Assembly (NCBI RefSeq): GCF_030580915.1
Contig: NZ_JAUQTA010000001.1
Location: 1,054,001-1,118,000 of the forward strand
Length of the DNA: 64,000 bases
Origin: Nocardioides jiangxiensis
GTDB taxonomy: Bacteria > Actinomycetota > Actinomycetes > Propionibacteriales > Nocardioidaceae
Direction: 5' to 3'
Made by a program: the position numbers and the translations under genes. Of the stretch, positions 41,937 through 52,987 are shown piece by piece. The stretch's first letter is position 1. Each line of letters begins with the position of its first letter. Below the pieces are notes generated by a model. That model did no database searches and was not told the DNA's origin. It saw only the letters and a program-made list of their open reading frames with translations.

Positions 41937-43826
41937 ATGGCCGCAACCACCCGCAACGACATCCGCAACGTTGCCATCGTCGCGCACGTCGACCACGGCA
42001 AGACGACCCTCGTCGACGCGATGCTCAAGCAGGGCGGCGCGTTCTCCGCCCACCACATCGAGTCGGGCGTCGAGGACCGCGTCATGGACTCGGGCGACCT
42101 GGAGCGCGAGAAGGGCATCACGATCCTCGCGAAGAACACCGCGATCGCCTACAACGGTGAGCACGCGCCCGAGGGCGGCATGGTCATCAACATCATCGAC
42201 ACCCCCGGCCACGCCGACTTCGGTGGCGAGGTCGAGCGCGGCCTGTCGATGGTCGACGGCATCGTCCTCCTCGTCGACGCCTCCGAGGGCCCGCTCCCCC
42301 AGACCCGCTTCGTGCTGCGCAAGGCGCTGAACGCCGACATGCCGGTCATCCTGGTCGTCAACAAGACCGACCGTGGCGACGCGCGCATCGACGAGGTCGT
42401 CGACGAGTGCTACGAGCTCTTCATGGACCTGCTCGACGACTCGCACTCGCACGACGCGCTCGACTTCCCGGTCATCTACGCCTCGGGCAAGGCCGGCATC
42501 GCCTCCACCGAGAAGCCGGAGAACGCCTCCCTCCCGGCCGGCGACAACCTCGAGCCGCTCTTCAAGACGATCCTCGAGACGATCCCCGCCCCGGCGTACG
42601 ACGACGAGGCGCCGCTGCAGGCTCACGTCACCAACCTCGACGCCTCGCCGTTCCTCGGCCGCCTGGCGCTGCTCCGCATCAAGCAGGGCACGCTGAAGAA
42701 GGGCCAGCAGGTCGCCTGGATGAAGGCCGACGGCACCATCAAGAACATGAAGCTCACCGAGCTCCTCGTGACCGAGGGCCTCGAGCGTGTCCCGGGCGAG
42801 CAGGCCGGCCCGGGCGACATCGTCGCCATCGCCGGCATCCCGGACATCATGATCGGCGAGACCATCGCCGACCCGGAGAACCCGATCGCGCTCCCGCTGA
42901 TCAAGGTCGACGACCCGGCCATCTCCATGACGATCGGCACCAACACCTCGCCGCTCGTCGGCAAGGTCAAGGGCTCCAAGGTCACCGCCCGCATGGTCAA
43001 GGACCGCCTCGACTCCGAGCTCATCGGCAACGTGTCGCTCAAGGTCCTCCCGACCGACCGCCCCGACGCGTGGGAGGTCCAGGGCCGTGGCGAGCTCGCG
43101 CTCGCGATCCTCGTCGAGCAGATGCGCCGCGAGGGCTACGAGCTCACCGTCGGCAAGCCGCAGGTCGTCACCCAGGAGATCGACGGCAAGCGCCACGAGC
43201 CCGTCGAGCGCCTCACGATCGACGCCCCGGAGGAGTACCTCGGCGCGATCACCGAGCTCCTCGCGATCCGCAAGGGCCGCATGGAGAACATGACCAACCA
43301 CGGCACCGGCTGGGTCCGCATGGACTTCGTCGTCCCGGCGCGTGGCCTGATCGGCTTCCGCACCGACTTCCTCACCGAGACGCGCGGCACCGGCATGGCG
43401 TCGTCCATCTCCGAGGGCATGATGCCGTGGGCCGGCGAGATCCGCGCCCGCAACAACGGCTCGCTCGTCGCCGACCGCGCCGGCTCCGCCACCGCGCACG
43501 CGATGACCTCCCTGCAGGAGCGCGGCGTCATCTTCGTGAAGCCGGGCACCGAGGTCTACGAGGGCATGATCGTCGGCGAGAACTCCCGCCAGGACGACAT
43601 GGACGTCAACATCACCAAGGAGAAGCAGCAGACCAACATCCGGTCCGCGACCTCCGACAACTTCGAGAAGCTGACCCCGCCGCGCGAGCTGTCGCTCGAG
43701 CAGTGCCTGGAGTTCTGCCGCGACGACGAGTGCGTCGAGGTCACCCCGGAGATGGTCCGCATCCGCAAGGTGATCCTGGACAAGAACGAGCGCGCGAAGA
43801 TCGCGAGCCGAGCGCGTAAGGCGTGA
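41937..43826 (+). CDS. typA: Translational GTPase TypA/BipA
   Basis: A 629-residue ribosome-binding GTPase. G1 is AHVDHGKTTL (about 16-25), G2 includes EKGITI, G3 DTPGHADF and G4 NKTDR. Domain II and the EF-G-like domains III/V follow, ending in the BipA-specific C-terminal domain (SLEQCLEFCRDDECVEVTPEMVRIRK). It acts in ribosome assembly and stress adaptation. Length is typical (about 600-630). ATG 41937 begins AATTRNDIRNVAIV, the usual N-terminus. A very strong hairpin follows at 43928. Confidence 0.97.
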   Translation: MAATTRNDIRNVAIVAHVDHGKTTLVDAMLKQGGAFSAHHIESGVEDRVMDSGDLEREKGITILAKNTAIAYNGEHAPEGGMVINIIDTPGHADFGGEVERGLSMVDGIVLLVDASEGPLPQTRFVLRKALNADMPVILVVNKTDRGDARIDEVVDECYELFMDLLDDSHSHDALDFPVIYASGKAGIASTEKPENASLPAGDNLEPLFKTILETIPAPAYDDEAPLQAHVTNLDASPFLGRLALLRIKQGTLKKGQQVAWMKADGTIKNMKLTELLVTEGLERVPGEQAGPGDIVAIAGIPDIMIGETIADPENPIALPLIKVDDPAISMTIGTNTSPLVGKVKGSKVTARMVKDRLDSELIGNVSLKVLPTDRPDAWEVQGRGELALAILVEQMRREGYELTVGKPQVVTQEIDGKRHEPVERLTIDAPEEYLGAITELLAIRKGRMENMTNHGTGWVRMDFVVPARGLIGFRTDFLTETRGTGMASSISEGMMPWAGEIRARNNGSLVADRAGSATAHAMTSLQERGVIFVKPGTEVYEGMIVGENSRQDDMDVNITKEKQQTNIRSATSDNFEKLTPPRELSLEQCLEFCRDDECVEVTPEMVRIRKVILDKNERAKIASRARKA

Positions 43827-43927
43827 GGGAGAGCCTCGTAGCGAGGGACGAGCGGAGGGGTTCTTCCGCACGTCTTCTGCGACGCGAGGGGCAGCTCGCG
43901 AGCCGGGCACGCCCGGCCTGACGCCGA

Positions 43928-43965
43928 GACGGGGCGCCGCATCCAGCCGGATGCGGCGCCCCGTC
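43928..43965 (+). terminator. Strong terminator downstream of typA
   Basis: A perfect 17-bp stem (43928-43944 with 43949-43965) with AGCC loop, about 100 bp after the stop. The preceding GCCGAGAC also resembles the edge of the dispersed 22-bp repeat, but the core differs. Confidence 0.8.
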
Positions 43966-43983
43966 GCACATCCTGGACGGGCC

Positions 43984-44011
43984 GTAACCCCGGGGATGGT
44001 CCAGCCGATGA
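43984..44011 (+). promoter_or_regulatory. ECF-type promoter of the sigma factor operon
   Basis: GTAACC (43984-43989), 16 bases, CGATGA (44006-44011). The same architecture with the same spacing occurs at 45262-45289. GTAACC/GGAACC -35 elements are typical of ECF sigma factors, so autoregulation is inferred. Confidence 0.6.
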
Positions 44012-44063
44012 CACGAGTGGAGGCACCACGCCTCAACGACCATGCCGAAGACCCGGGAGTGCG

Positions 44064-44609
44064 ATGAGCCTGGACGACGACCTGGTCGCGCGAGCGCGCG
44101 ACGGGGACGCCGACGCCGTGGGTGTCATCTACAGCACCCTGGCCCCGAAAGTCCTCGGCTACCTCACGATGCGCGGCGCGGAGGACCCCGAGGCCCTGAC
44201 CAGCGAGGTCTTCCTCGCCGTCATCCAGCAGCGCCGCCAGCTGCACGGCGGCGCGGACGGCGTACGCCGATTCGTCTTCTCCGTCGCCCACCACCGTTAC
44301 GTCGATGACGTGCGTCGGCGCAACCGACGCCCGGCGACCCTGGCCTACGAGCCCAGCGACGACCCGCGCACGGACAGTCCTGCCGAGGACGTCGCGATCG
44401 AGCAGGTCTCGCTCGCCGAGGTGCGCGCCCTGCTGCGTCAGCTCACCCCCGACCAGGCGGCAGTCATCTCCCTGCGGATGATGGGCGACTTCTCGCTGCA
44501 GGAGACCGCGGACCTGCTCGACCGCAGCGTCGGTTCGGTCAAACAGCTCCAGCGACGTGCTCTTGAAGCACTCCGACAGATGATCACGAACGAGGTGGAC
44601 GCGGGATGA
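44064..44609 (+). CDS. ECF RNA polymerase sigma factor
   Basis: A 181-residue sigma-70 family group IV factor. Region 2 covers about 10-90 (DPEALTSEVFLAVIQQRRQL, FVFSVAHHRYVDDVRRRNRRP) and region 4 about 115-170 (LRQLTPDQAAVISLRMMGDFSLQETADLLDRSVGSVKQLQRRALEALR). The ATG follows GGGAG. Its stop overlaps the next gene by 4 bp. The promoter at 43984 probably is its own target. I cannot assign a known ECF group by eye. Confidence 0.9.
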   Translation: MSLDDDLVARARDGDADAVGVIYSTLAPKVLGYLTMRGAEDPEALTSEVFLAVIQQRRQLHGGADGVRRFVFSVAHHRYVDDVRRRNRRPATLAYEPSDDPRTDSPAEDVAIEQVSLAEVRALLRQLTPDQAAVISLRMMGDFSLQETADLLDRSVGSVKQLQRRALEALRQMITNEVDAG

Positions 44610-45265
44610 CCGACGAGACGATCCAGGCGATGCTGCATGAGGCCGCGCTCGACGACGCGGAGTACGCAGCCGTCGGCGCCCTGCTGGCGGCGGCACGCGT
44701 CGAGGCATCGGCCCTGAGCATCCCGCCGTTCGATGCAGTTTCCGGCCTCGCCCGCGCGCGCACCGGCCGTGCGCGCCGGCTGGCAGCCGCGGCGATCGGG
44801 GCGACGTTCGTGCTCGGCGGCGTGGCGGGAACCGCGGCAGCGCTCGGTGTCGTTCCGGAGCCGGCACGCGACTTCCTTGACCACATCGTCACTGCGCTCA
44901 CCCCGGACCACCGCGATTCCCCCGGCTCCGTCGGCGACAGCAGCACCCCCACTCCCGCGACCTCCGCCCGACCGGGGACACCCGCGTCGAAGGCACCGCA
45001 AAGCGTGGGTGGGCGCCTTCCCGGAGCCATCCCGACCACGGACCAGCCGCAGGTGTCCTCCCGGCCCGACAACCAGCGGGAGGACAGCACAGCTGCGGCT
45101 CCGACTGCTCCCTCCGTGGCCCTGCCCACCCCGAACGCGGTGGCGACCACGCCTCCCGCCCTGGACCCCGACGTGCCGGACCTGCCGGTCCTGCCCACAC
45201 CCACCGGTCTGGCGCCCGGCGAACGCCTCGTGACGGGATCGCAGGAAAGTGGCCTCCTGCCGTAA
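44606..45265 (+). CDS. Putative membrane anti-sigma factor
   Basis: A 219-residue protein coupled to the sigma gene by an ATGA overlap. The N-terminal about 55 residues are cytoplasmic and helical, followed by a single membrane helix (ARRLAAAAIGATFVLGGVAGTAAALG, about 56-81). A long Pro/Thr/Ser-rich extracytoplasmic tail follows. There is no cysteine, so the zinc anti-sigma (HxxxCxxC) motif is absent. Position, topology and coupling indicate an anti-sigma factor, but no family motif proves it. The stop TAA overlaps the start of the second GTAACC promoter element. Confidence 0.6.
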   Translation: MTDETIQAMLHEAALDDAEYAAVGALLAAARVEASALSIPPFDAVSGLARARTGRARRLAAAAIGATFVLGGVAGTAAALGVVPEPARDFLDHIVTALTPDHRDSPGSVGDSSTPTPATSARPGTPASKAPQSVGGRLPGAIPTTDQPQVSSRPDNQREDSTAAAPTAPSVALPTPNAVATTPPALDPDVPDLPVLPTPTGLAPGERLVTGSQESGLLP

Positions 45266-45289
45266 CCCCCGGGACATTCCGGACGATCA
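45262..45289 (+). promoter_or_regulatory. Second ECF-type promoter, upstream of the acyltransferase genes
   Basis: GTAACC (45262-45267), 16 bases, CGATCA (45284-45289), matching the promoter of the sigma operon. It begins inside the stop of the anti-sigma gene and points at the acyltransferase at 45490, making that gene a predicted regulon member. Confidence 0.6.
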
Positions 45290-45294
45290 CCCTC

Positions 45295-45342
45295 ATGAAG
45301 CCCCACCTTCCAGCAACACCAGGAGAGCCCCGAGACACCTGA
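45295..45342 (+). CDS. Possible 15-residue leader peptide after the ECF promoter
   Basis: ATG at 45295, six bases after the -10-like CGATCA, opens a 15-codon frame (MKPHLPATPGEPRDT) ending in TGA. Its leaderless position is suggestive, but the frame is too short to judge as coding. Confidence 0.2.
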   Translation: MKPHLPATPGEPRDT

Positions 45343-45489
45343 TTCCCCCGCAGGCCTGAGCCTGTCACCTCGCGTCCGAACAGGGGCGGCGAGGTGGTTG
45401 TGCTTGCCGTCGGCATTGCCGCCGGGCACACCGATGCCCCATGCTGTCCCTGCGGGAGCATGGGGCAGACCGCAGGGCAGGGGCTTCAG

Positions 45490-46764
45490 GTGGCAGACCA
45501 TCGGGTCGACGGCATCGAGGGCGTGCGTGGCATCGCAGCCCTCTCGGTCATGGGCGGTCACGTCCTCCTCTTCATGCTCGGCGGCGCGTTCGCCGGCTCG
45601 GCGCTCCTCGGCCCACTCGCCGTCGTGCTGCTCAACGGAGTGACGCTCTTCTTCGTCCTGTCCGGCTACCTGCTCTACCGGCCCTTCGTGTCGGCTGTGG
45701 TCGACGCACGCCCGTCTCCCCGCGTGACGACCTTCTACCGCAACCGCCTGCTCCGCATCTTCCCGGCGTACCTCGTGGTCTTCGCCGCCTCCGCCTTCGT
45801 GCTCGGCGTCGCGGTCGTGCAGACGACCGATCCGGCGGCACCGACGCGCATCGAGGAGCGGCTCGGCTACCTGACCGACCCGGTCCTCGTCCTGCTCAAC
45901 CTGACGCTGACGCAGGGCTACGTGCCCCGCGGCAACCTCACCGGCATCAACGTCTCCTGGTCACTGGTTCCGGAGCTCGCGTTCTACGCGGTCCTGCCCG
46001 TGCTGTACCTGATCGGGCGTGCCCTCAGCCGAGGCCGTCGTTCCCCGCTGGCCATGGCCGCGCCGGCTGTGCTGCTCCTGGTCGTCGGCGCCGTGGGCCG
46101 CCTGACCGCCCGGTCGATGCTACTCGCGGACGGCCCCGAGCACGTCGAGGGACGCCTCGACGGCTCGACCTGGGCCGGCGTCCTGACGCACTCCTTCCTC
46201 GGTGTGTGCGACCTGTTCGCGATCGGCATGCTGGTGGCCGTCGCCGCCGCTGCGTGCCAGCGCACCTCGCACCGACGAGGCGTCGCACTCCTGCGACTCG
46301 CCGTGGGAGCCGGAGTCCTCGTGGCCGCGCTGTCGACGTTCGCCCTCCGGCCGCTGTTGCTCGACCCTCCGGCGTGGGCCGCCACCTTCGCCGGCCTGCT
46401 CTTCCTGGTCGTGGCGCCCGGCGGCGGACGCCTGCGCCGACTGGCAGTGGCCGTGCTCGACTCGCGTCCGCTCACGCACCTCGGCGTGATCTCGTACAGC
46501 GTGTATCTGTGGCAGATGCCCGTTCTCCTGATGCTTCTCAAGCACTGGCCCGACGCGAAGTTCCACAGCGCGGGCGGTCTGCTCCTGGCCGCGGCCATGG
46601 TGCTCGTGCCCACGCTCCTGCTGAGCGAGCTCTCCTACCGGTTCGTGGAGAAGCCCGCACTCGACCGGAAGCGGCCGATGGTGGCGGTGTCCGGTCCTGT
46701 GGTGTCGGTGCCGGCGCAGCGGACGACCGAGCGAGCTCCTGCAGCCGAGGACGTCCGCGTCTGA
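45490..46764 (+). CDS. Acyltransferase-3 family membrane protein (OafA/YrhL-like), first copy
   Basis: A 424-residue protein with about 10 predicted helices. The family N-terminus is GIEGVRGIAALSVMGGHVLLFMLGG, with the catalytic histidine in SVMGGH, and FLSGYLLYRPF and YRNRLLRIFPAYLVVF (the R-rich acceptor loop) follow. ISYSVYLWQMPVLL marks the last helices. Such proteins O-acylate glycans or other envelope molecules. GTG 45490 has GGGGCTTCAG upstream; ATG 45460 is an alternative. The ECF-type promoter 200 bp upstream suggests envelope-stress control. Confidence 0.82.
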   Translation: MADHRVDGIEGVRGIAALSVMGGHVLLFMLGGAFAGSALLGPLAVVLLNGVTLFFVLSGYLLYRPFVSAVVDARPSPRVTTFYRNRLLRIFPAYLVVFAASAFVLGVAVVQTTDPAAPTRIEERLGYLTDPVLVLLNLTLTQGYVPRGNLTGINVSWSLVPELAFYAVLPVLYLIGRALSRGRRSPLAMAAPAVLLLVVGAVGRLTARSMLLADGPEHVEGRLDGSTWAGVLTHSFLGVCDLFAIGMLVAVAAAACQRTSHRRGVALLRLAVGAGVLVAALSTFALRPLLLDPPAWAATFAGLLFLVVAPGGGRLRRLAVAVLDSRPLTHLGVISYSVYLWQMPVLLMLLKHWPDAKFHSAGGLLLAAAMVLVPTLLLSELSYRFVEKPALDRKRPMVAVSGPVVSVPAQRTTERAPAAEDVRV

Positions 46765-46919
46765 GAGGGGTCGACACCCTCCCCCGCTCGTGACGCCCGG
46801 CACGAGCCGCGAATATTCGGGGACGATTCGCCCATACCCGTACCTGGGGCTGGCGCAACGCCCTGCTCGTGGTCCACGATGCTGGCCTTCGGGGGAAGTG
46901 CCACTATCCACAAACTGCA

Positions 46920-48155
46920 ATGGGGTGCAGCGTGGGATCTTCTCGGGTCTCGGAAATCGACGGTGTGCGCGGCCTGGCCGCCGCAGCGGTGTTCACGGCA
47001 AACGTCCTCGTGCTCGCCTCCGCGGGCCGCTGGACCGGCCCCGGGGATCCGGCGCGGCTGGCGTCGACCCTCGGGCACGCCACGACGCTCTTCGTCGTCG
47101 TCTCGGGCTTCGCCCTCTACCAGCCGTACGTCGGAGCCGTACTGCGCCGGGACCGGCCTCCCGGGACCTCGGCGTTCCTGTGCGACCGGGCCCTGCGGCT
47201 CGGGCCGGCTCTGGCAGGGACCGCACTCGCGGTCCTGCTGGCCGGCGGCGCTGCCACGGGCAGCGAGTCGCTGGCGACCCCCGGCGCCACCTGGCCCGTC
47301 GGCACCCTCCTCGGGCTCAACCTCGCCGTGCCGGCCATGGCCCGTCGCGCTCGTCGCGCGCTTCGCCGCCAGCGCGGGCTGGCGTGGGCGAGCTGGTGCA
47401 TGGTGGCGGGCCCGCTCGCACTGACGGTCCTGGCCACGGTCGGGATCCTCGCGCTCACCGATCCCCGTGCCGCCCGCCTGACGACCCCGCTGCACCAGTG
47501 GGAGGGCGCCGCATCCACCGCCCTGGCGGTCTCCCAGGCCTTCGCCCTCGGCATGGTCGCGTCCGCGCTCATCGCGGTCCTGCGGGTCGCACCGCTCTTC
47601 CGCGGCACGCGCGAGCTCGCCCGGCATGCCACCGCCGCCGTCGTCGTCACGGCGGTCGCCGCAGGCCTCACCGCCCCTTCCCCGCTGGACGCCATCGCGT
47701 GGACGGTCGCCTGCGCCGCGGGCATCACCCTGCTCGCCCAGCCGGGCGGCCCGCTGCTGCTCACCGGCATGCGCGCCGCGTTCCGGAACCGGGTGATGGC
47801 CCACCTCGGACGGATCTCACTCGGCATCTGGCTCTGGCACGCGCCGGCGGCCGTCCTGCTCGTCCGCCTCGTGCCCACCTGGCGGTACGCCGACCCGGGC
47901 CAGCTCACCCTGGACCTCGCCCTGGTCGCCGCGCTCACGCTCGCCGCCGCCGAGGCGACCCAGTGGCTGGTCGATCGCCCGCTGCGTCGGGCAGCAGCCC
48001 ACTGGCTCCGGCCGGCCCAGCGCCAGGCCGTCCCCCGGCTGCCGGCGTTCCTGCCGGACGAACTGGTGCTCGACCTGCCGCCCGTCGGCCGCATCGCCTC
48101 GCCCCGGGTCGCACAGGAGCAGGCCGGCAGCGTGTTCGGCGGCCTCCCCGGCTGA
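46920..48155 (+). CDS. Acyltransferase-3 family membrane protein, second copy
   Basis: A 411-residue relative of the preceding gene: SEIDGVRGLAAAAVFTANVLVLASAG, VVSGFALYQPYVGAVLRRDRPP and RISLGIWLWHAPAAVLLV. The histidine found in the first copy's SVMGGH is replaced (AVFTANVLV), so the canonical catalytic histidine seems missing from this position. The protein is shorter in its periplasmic loops. Possible starts are ATG 46920 and GTG 46932. It lies 155 bp after the first copy with no terminator seen, so co-transcription is possible. Catalytic competence is uncertain. Confidence 0.7.
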   Translation: MGCSVGSSRVSEIDGVRGLAAAAVFTANVLVLASAGRWTGPGDPARLASTLGHATTLFVVVSGFALYQPYVGAVLRRDRPPGTSAFLCDRALRLGPALAGTALAVLLAGGAATGSESLATPGATWPVGTLLGLNLAVPAMARRARRALRRQRGLAWASWCMVAGPLALTVLATVGILALTDPRAARLTTPLHQWEGAASTALAVSQAFALGMVASALIAVLRVAPLFRGTRELARHATAAVVVTAVAAGLTAPSPLDAIAWTVACAAGITLLAQPGGPLLLTGMRAAFRNRVMAHLGRISLGIWLWHAPAAVLLVRLVPTWRYADPGQLTLDLALVAALTLAAAEATQWLVDRPLRRAAAHWLRPAQRQAVPRLPAFLPDELVLDLPPVGRIASPRVAQEQAGSVFGGLPG

Positions 48156-48180
48156 TCTCCGCGCGGTCGTCTCAGCGACG

Positions 48181-48197
48181 GGGTACGTCATGTACCC
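48181..48197 (+). promoter_or_regulatory. Palindrome upstream of the SDR gene
   Basis: GGGTAC-GTCAT-GTACCC is a perfect inverted repeat about 52 bp before the ATG at 48250. It is a plausible repressor operator; no candidate regulator is nearby. Confidence 0.4.
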
Positions 48198-48249
48198 AGC
48201 ACGCCGTACGGCGAGAATGTCCCCACACGACGTCAAGAGGAGACATCAG

Positions 48250-49011
48250 ATGCACGTAGAGAACACCGCCGCGATCGTGACGGGCGGCGCCTCGGGCCTC
48301 GGAGCCGCGACCGCCAAGGCACTCGCCGAGAAGGGCGCGACGGTCTTCGCGTTCGACCTGGCCGGCTCGATCGAGAAGGCTCCCGCGGTCGCCGGTGTCC
48401 ACTACGTCGCCGTCGACGTGACCGACGTCGAGCAGGTCCGCGAGGCGGTCGCGACCGCAGCCAACGCCGGTGTTCCGCTGCGCACGGTCGTCAACTGCGC
48501 CGGTGTCGGCACCGCCGGCCGCATCCTCAACAAGGACGGCTCGGTCGGCGACCTCGCGAAGTACGCGATGGTCGTCAACATCAACCTCGTCGGCTCGTAC
48601 AACGTCCTGGCGCTGGCCGCCGAGGCGATCGCGAAGACCCCCGAGCTCGAGCACGGCGCGCGCGGCATCATCATCAACACCGCCTCCGTCGCGGCGTTCG
48701 AGGGGCAGGTCGGCCAGGCGGCGTACTCGTCGTCCAAGGGCGGCGTCCTGGGCCTGATGCTTCCGGCGGCGCGCGACCTGGCCACCTACGGCATCCGGGT
48801 CTGCACGATCGCCCCGGGCATCGTGGAGACCCCCATGCTCGCAGGCGTCAACGAGGAGTTCCAGAAGACCCTCGCCGCCGGCGTTCCGTTCCCGAAGCGC
48901 CTCGGTCGCCCGGAGGAGTACGCCCAGCTCGCGACCTTCCTGGTCGAGCACGACTACATCAACGGCGAGGTCGTCCGCATGGACGGTGCGCTGCGCCTCG
49001 CGCCGCGCTGA
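48250..49011 (+). CDS. SDR family dehydrogenase, 3-hydroxyacyl-CoA dehydrogenase type II-like
   Basis: A 253-residue short-chain dehydrogenase. The NAD-binding motif is TGGASGLGAATA (about 11-22), with Asp in AFDLAG favouring NAD. NCAGVGTAGR contains the NNAG-equivalent; the catalytic serine is in NTASVAAFEGQVG and the Tyr-Lys pair in AYSSSKGG. The layout resembles HSD17B10-type 3-hydroxyacyl-CoA dehydrogenases. ATG 48250 has AGAGGAG upstream. An operator-like palindrome precedes it. It likely works in fatty or branched acyl-CoA degradation. Confidence 0.88.
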   Translation: MHVENTAAIVTGGASGLGAATAKALAEKGATVFAFDLAGSIEKAPAVAGVHYVAVDVTDVEQVREAVATAANAGVPLRTVVNCAGVGTAGRILNKDGSVGDLAKYAMVVNINLVGSYNVLALAAEAIAKTPELEHGARGIIINTASVAAFEGQVGQAAYSSSKGGVLGLMLPAARDLATYGIRVCTIAPGIVETPMLAGVNEEFQKTLAAGVPFPKRLGRPEEYAQLATFLVEHDYINGEVVRMDGALRLAPR

Positions 49012-49013
49012 CC

Positions 49014-49165
49014 CGCGCCGAGACGGGGCCTGTGCAACGCCGAGACGGGGCTCGTGCCGACGTTCTCCACAGGAGGACGGGCACGGGCCCCGTCTCGCTT
49101 CTCCCGACGGCCCCTCGGCGCGGCACGAGGCCGGTCTCGGCGCGGCACGGGGCCCGTCTCGGCGC
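49014..49165. repeat. Intergenic repeat element, copy C (long, both orientations)
   Basis: Units GCCGAGACGGGGCCTGTGC on one strand precede GAGACGGGGCTCGTGCCG (from 49042), then TTCTCCACA (49063-49071). GCACGGGCCCCGTCTC (49081-49096) and two more forward units follow. The 49042-49075 stretch is almost identical to 14087-14121 in copy A. It fills the gap between the convergent SDR and amidase genes. Confidence 0.8.
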
Positions 49166-52029
<2,864 letters not shown>

Positions 52030-52030
52030 C

Positions 52031-52987
52031 ATGCCGGCGACTCGGGCATTCGTCACCGGCGCGTCCGGCCAGGACGGCAGCTACCTCGCCGAGCGCCTGA
52101 TCGCCGACGGCGTCGAGGTGCACGCCCTCACGCTGTCCGGCGAGGTCCCGGCGTTCCTGCCCGCCGACGTGGTCGTCCACCGGGGTGACCTCACGGACGT
52201 CGCGGCGACCCGTGCCCTGCTGGCCGACCTCGCGCCGGACGAGGTCTACAACCTCGCAGCCCTGAGCTCGGTCGCGGCGAGCTGGGAGGACCCCGACCGC
52301 AGCGCATCGGTCAACGGGGGCGCGGCGGTCGCTCTCCTCGAGTCGGCCTGGCAGGTCTCGCAGGCCCACGACAAGCAGGTCGCCTTCATCCAGTGCTCGA
52401 GCGCGGAGATCTTCGGCGAGCCCGCACAGTCCCCACAGTCGGAGGACACCCCTCTGCGACCCGTGAACCCGTACGGCGCCGCGAAGGCCTACGCACACCT
52501 GATGACCGGCGTCTACCGCTCCCGCGGGCTGCACGCGTCGAGCATGGTCCTGTACAACCACGAGTCACCGCGCCGTTCGCCGCGCTTCGTCACCCGCAAG
52601 ATCACCTCCACGGTGGCCGCGATCGCCCGCGGGCGGGCCGACAGCCTCGTCCTCGGCAACCTCGACGCACGACGCGACTTCGGCTGGGCTCCGGACTACG
52701 TCGACGCGATGGTGCGCGCGGCACGCCACGCGCAGGCCGACGACTACGTCGTCGCCACCGGCAAGAGCCACAGCGTGCGCGAGTTCGTCGCGGCGGCGTT
52801 CCAGCACGCGGGCGTGCGTGACTGGGAGCCGATGGTGCACACGGATCCCTCGCTGCTGCGTCCCACGGACCCGACCGACCTGACCGGTGACTTCAGCCGG
52901 GCACGTACGGTTCTCGGGTGGAAACCCTCCGTCTCCTTCCACGAGATCGTCGCGCGCATGGTCGACGCCGACCTGGTCGAGCCGTGA
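52031..52987 (+). CDS. GDP-mannose 4,6-dehydratase-like epimerase/reductase
   Basis: A 318-residue paralogue of the preceding gene: [57 protein letters not shown] and [17 protein letters not shown]. The Tyr-Lys pair is intact. The sequence is diverged (YGAAK rather than [22 protein letters not shown] at the end). It may be a second dehydratase with other specificity or act on the 4-keto product as a reductase (RMD-like). It begins one base after the gmd stop and overlaps the next gene by 4 bp, so all three form one operon. Confidence 0.82.
   Translation: MPATRAFVTGASGQDGSYLAERLIADGVEVHALTLSGEVPAFLPADVVVHRGDLTDVAATRALLADLAPDEVYNLAALSSVAASWEDPDRSASVNGGAAVALLESAWQVSQAHDKQVAFIQCSSAEIFGEPAQSPQSEDTPLRPVNPYGAAKAYAHLMTGVYRSRGLHASSMVLYNHESPRRSPRFVTRKITSTVAAIARGRADSLVLGNLDARRDFGWAPDYVDAMVRAARHAQADDYVVATGKSHSVREFVAAAFQHAGVRDWEPMVHTDPSLLRPTDPTDLTGDFSRARTVLGWKPSVSFHEIVARMVDADLVEP

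Noticed and set aside
43926..43940. Fourth copy of the dispersed repeat at the typA terminator
   Set aside because: Only GCCGAGACGGGGC matches; the rest is a unique perfect hairpin, so I treat it as a terminator.
41802..44867. Minus-strand open frame of about 1,000 codons over typA and the sigma gene
   Set aside because: Shadow of typA; it crosses a strong terminator and an unrelated gene.
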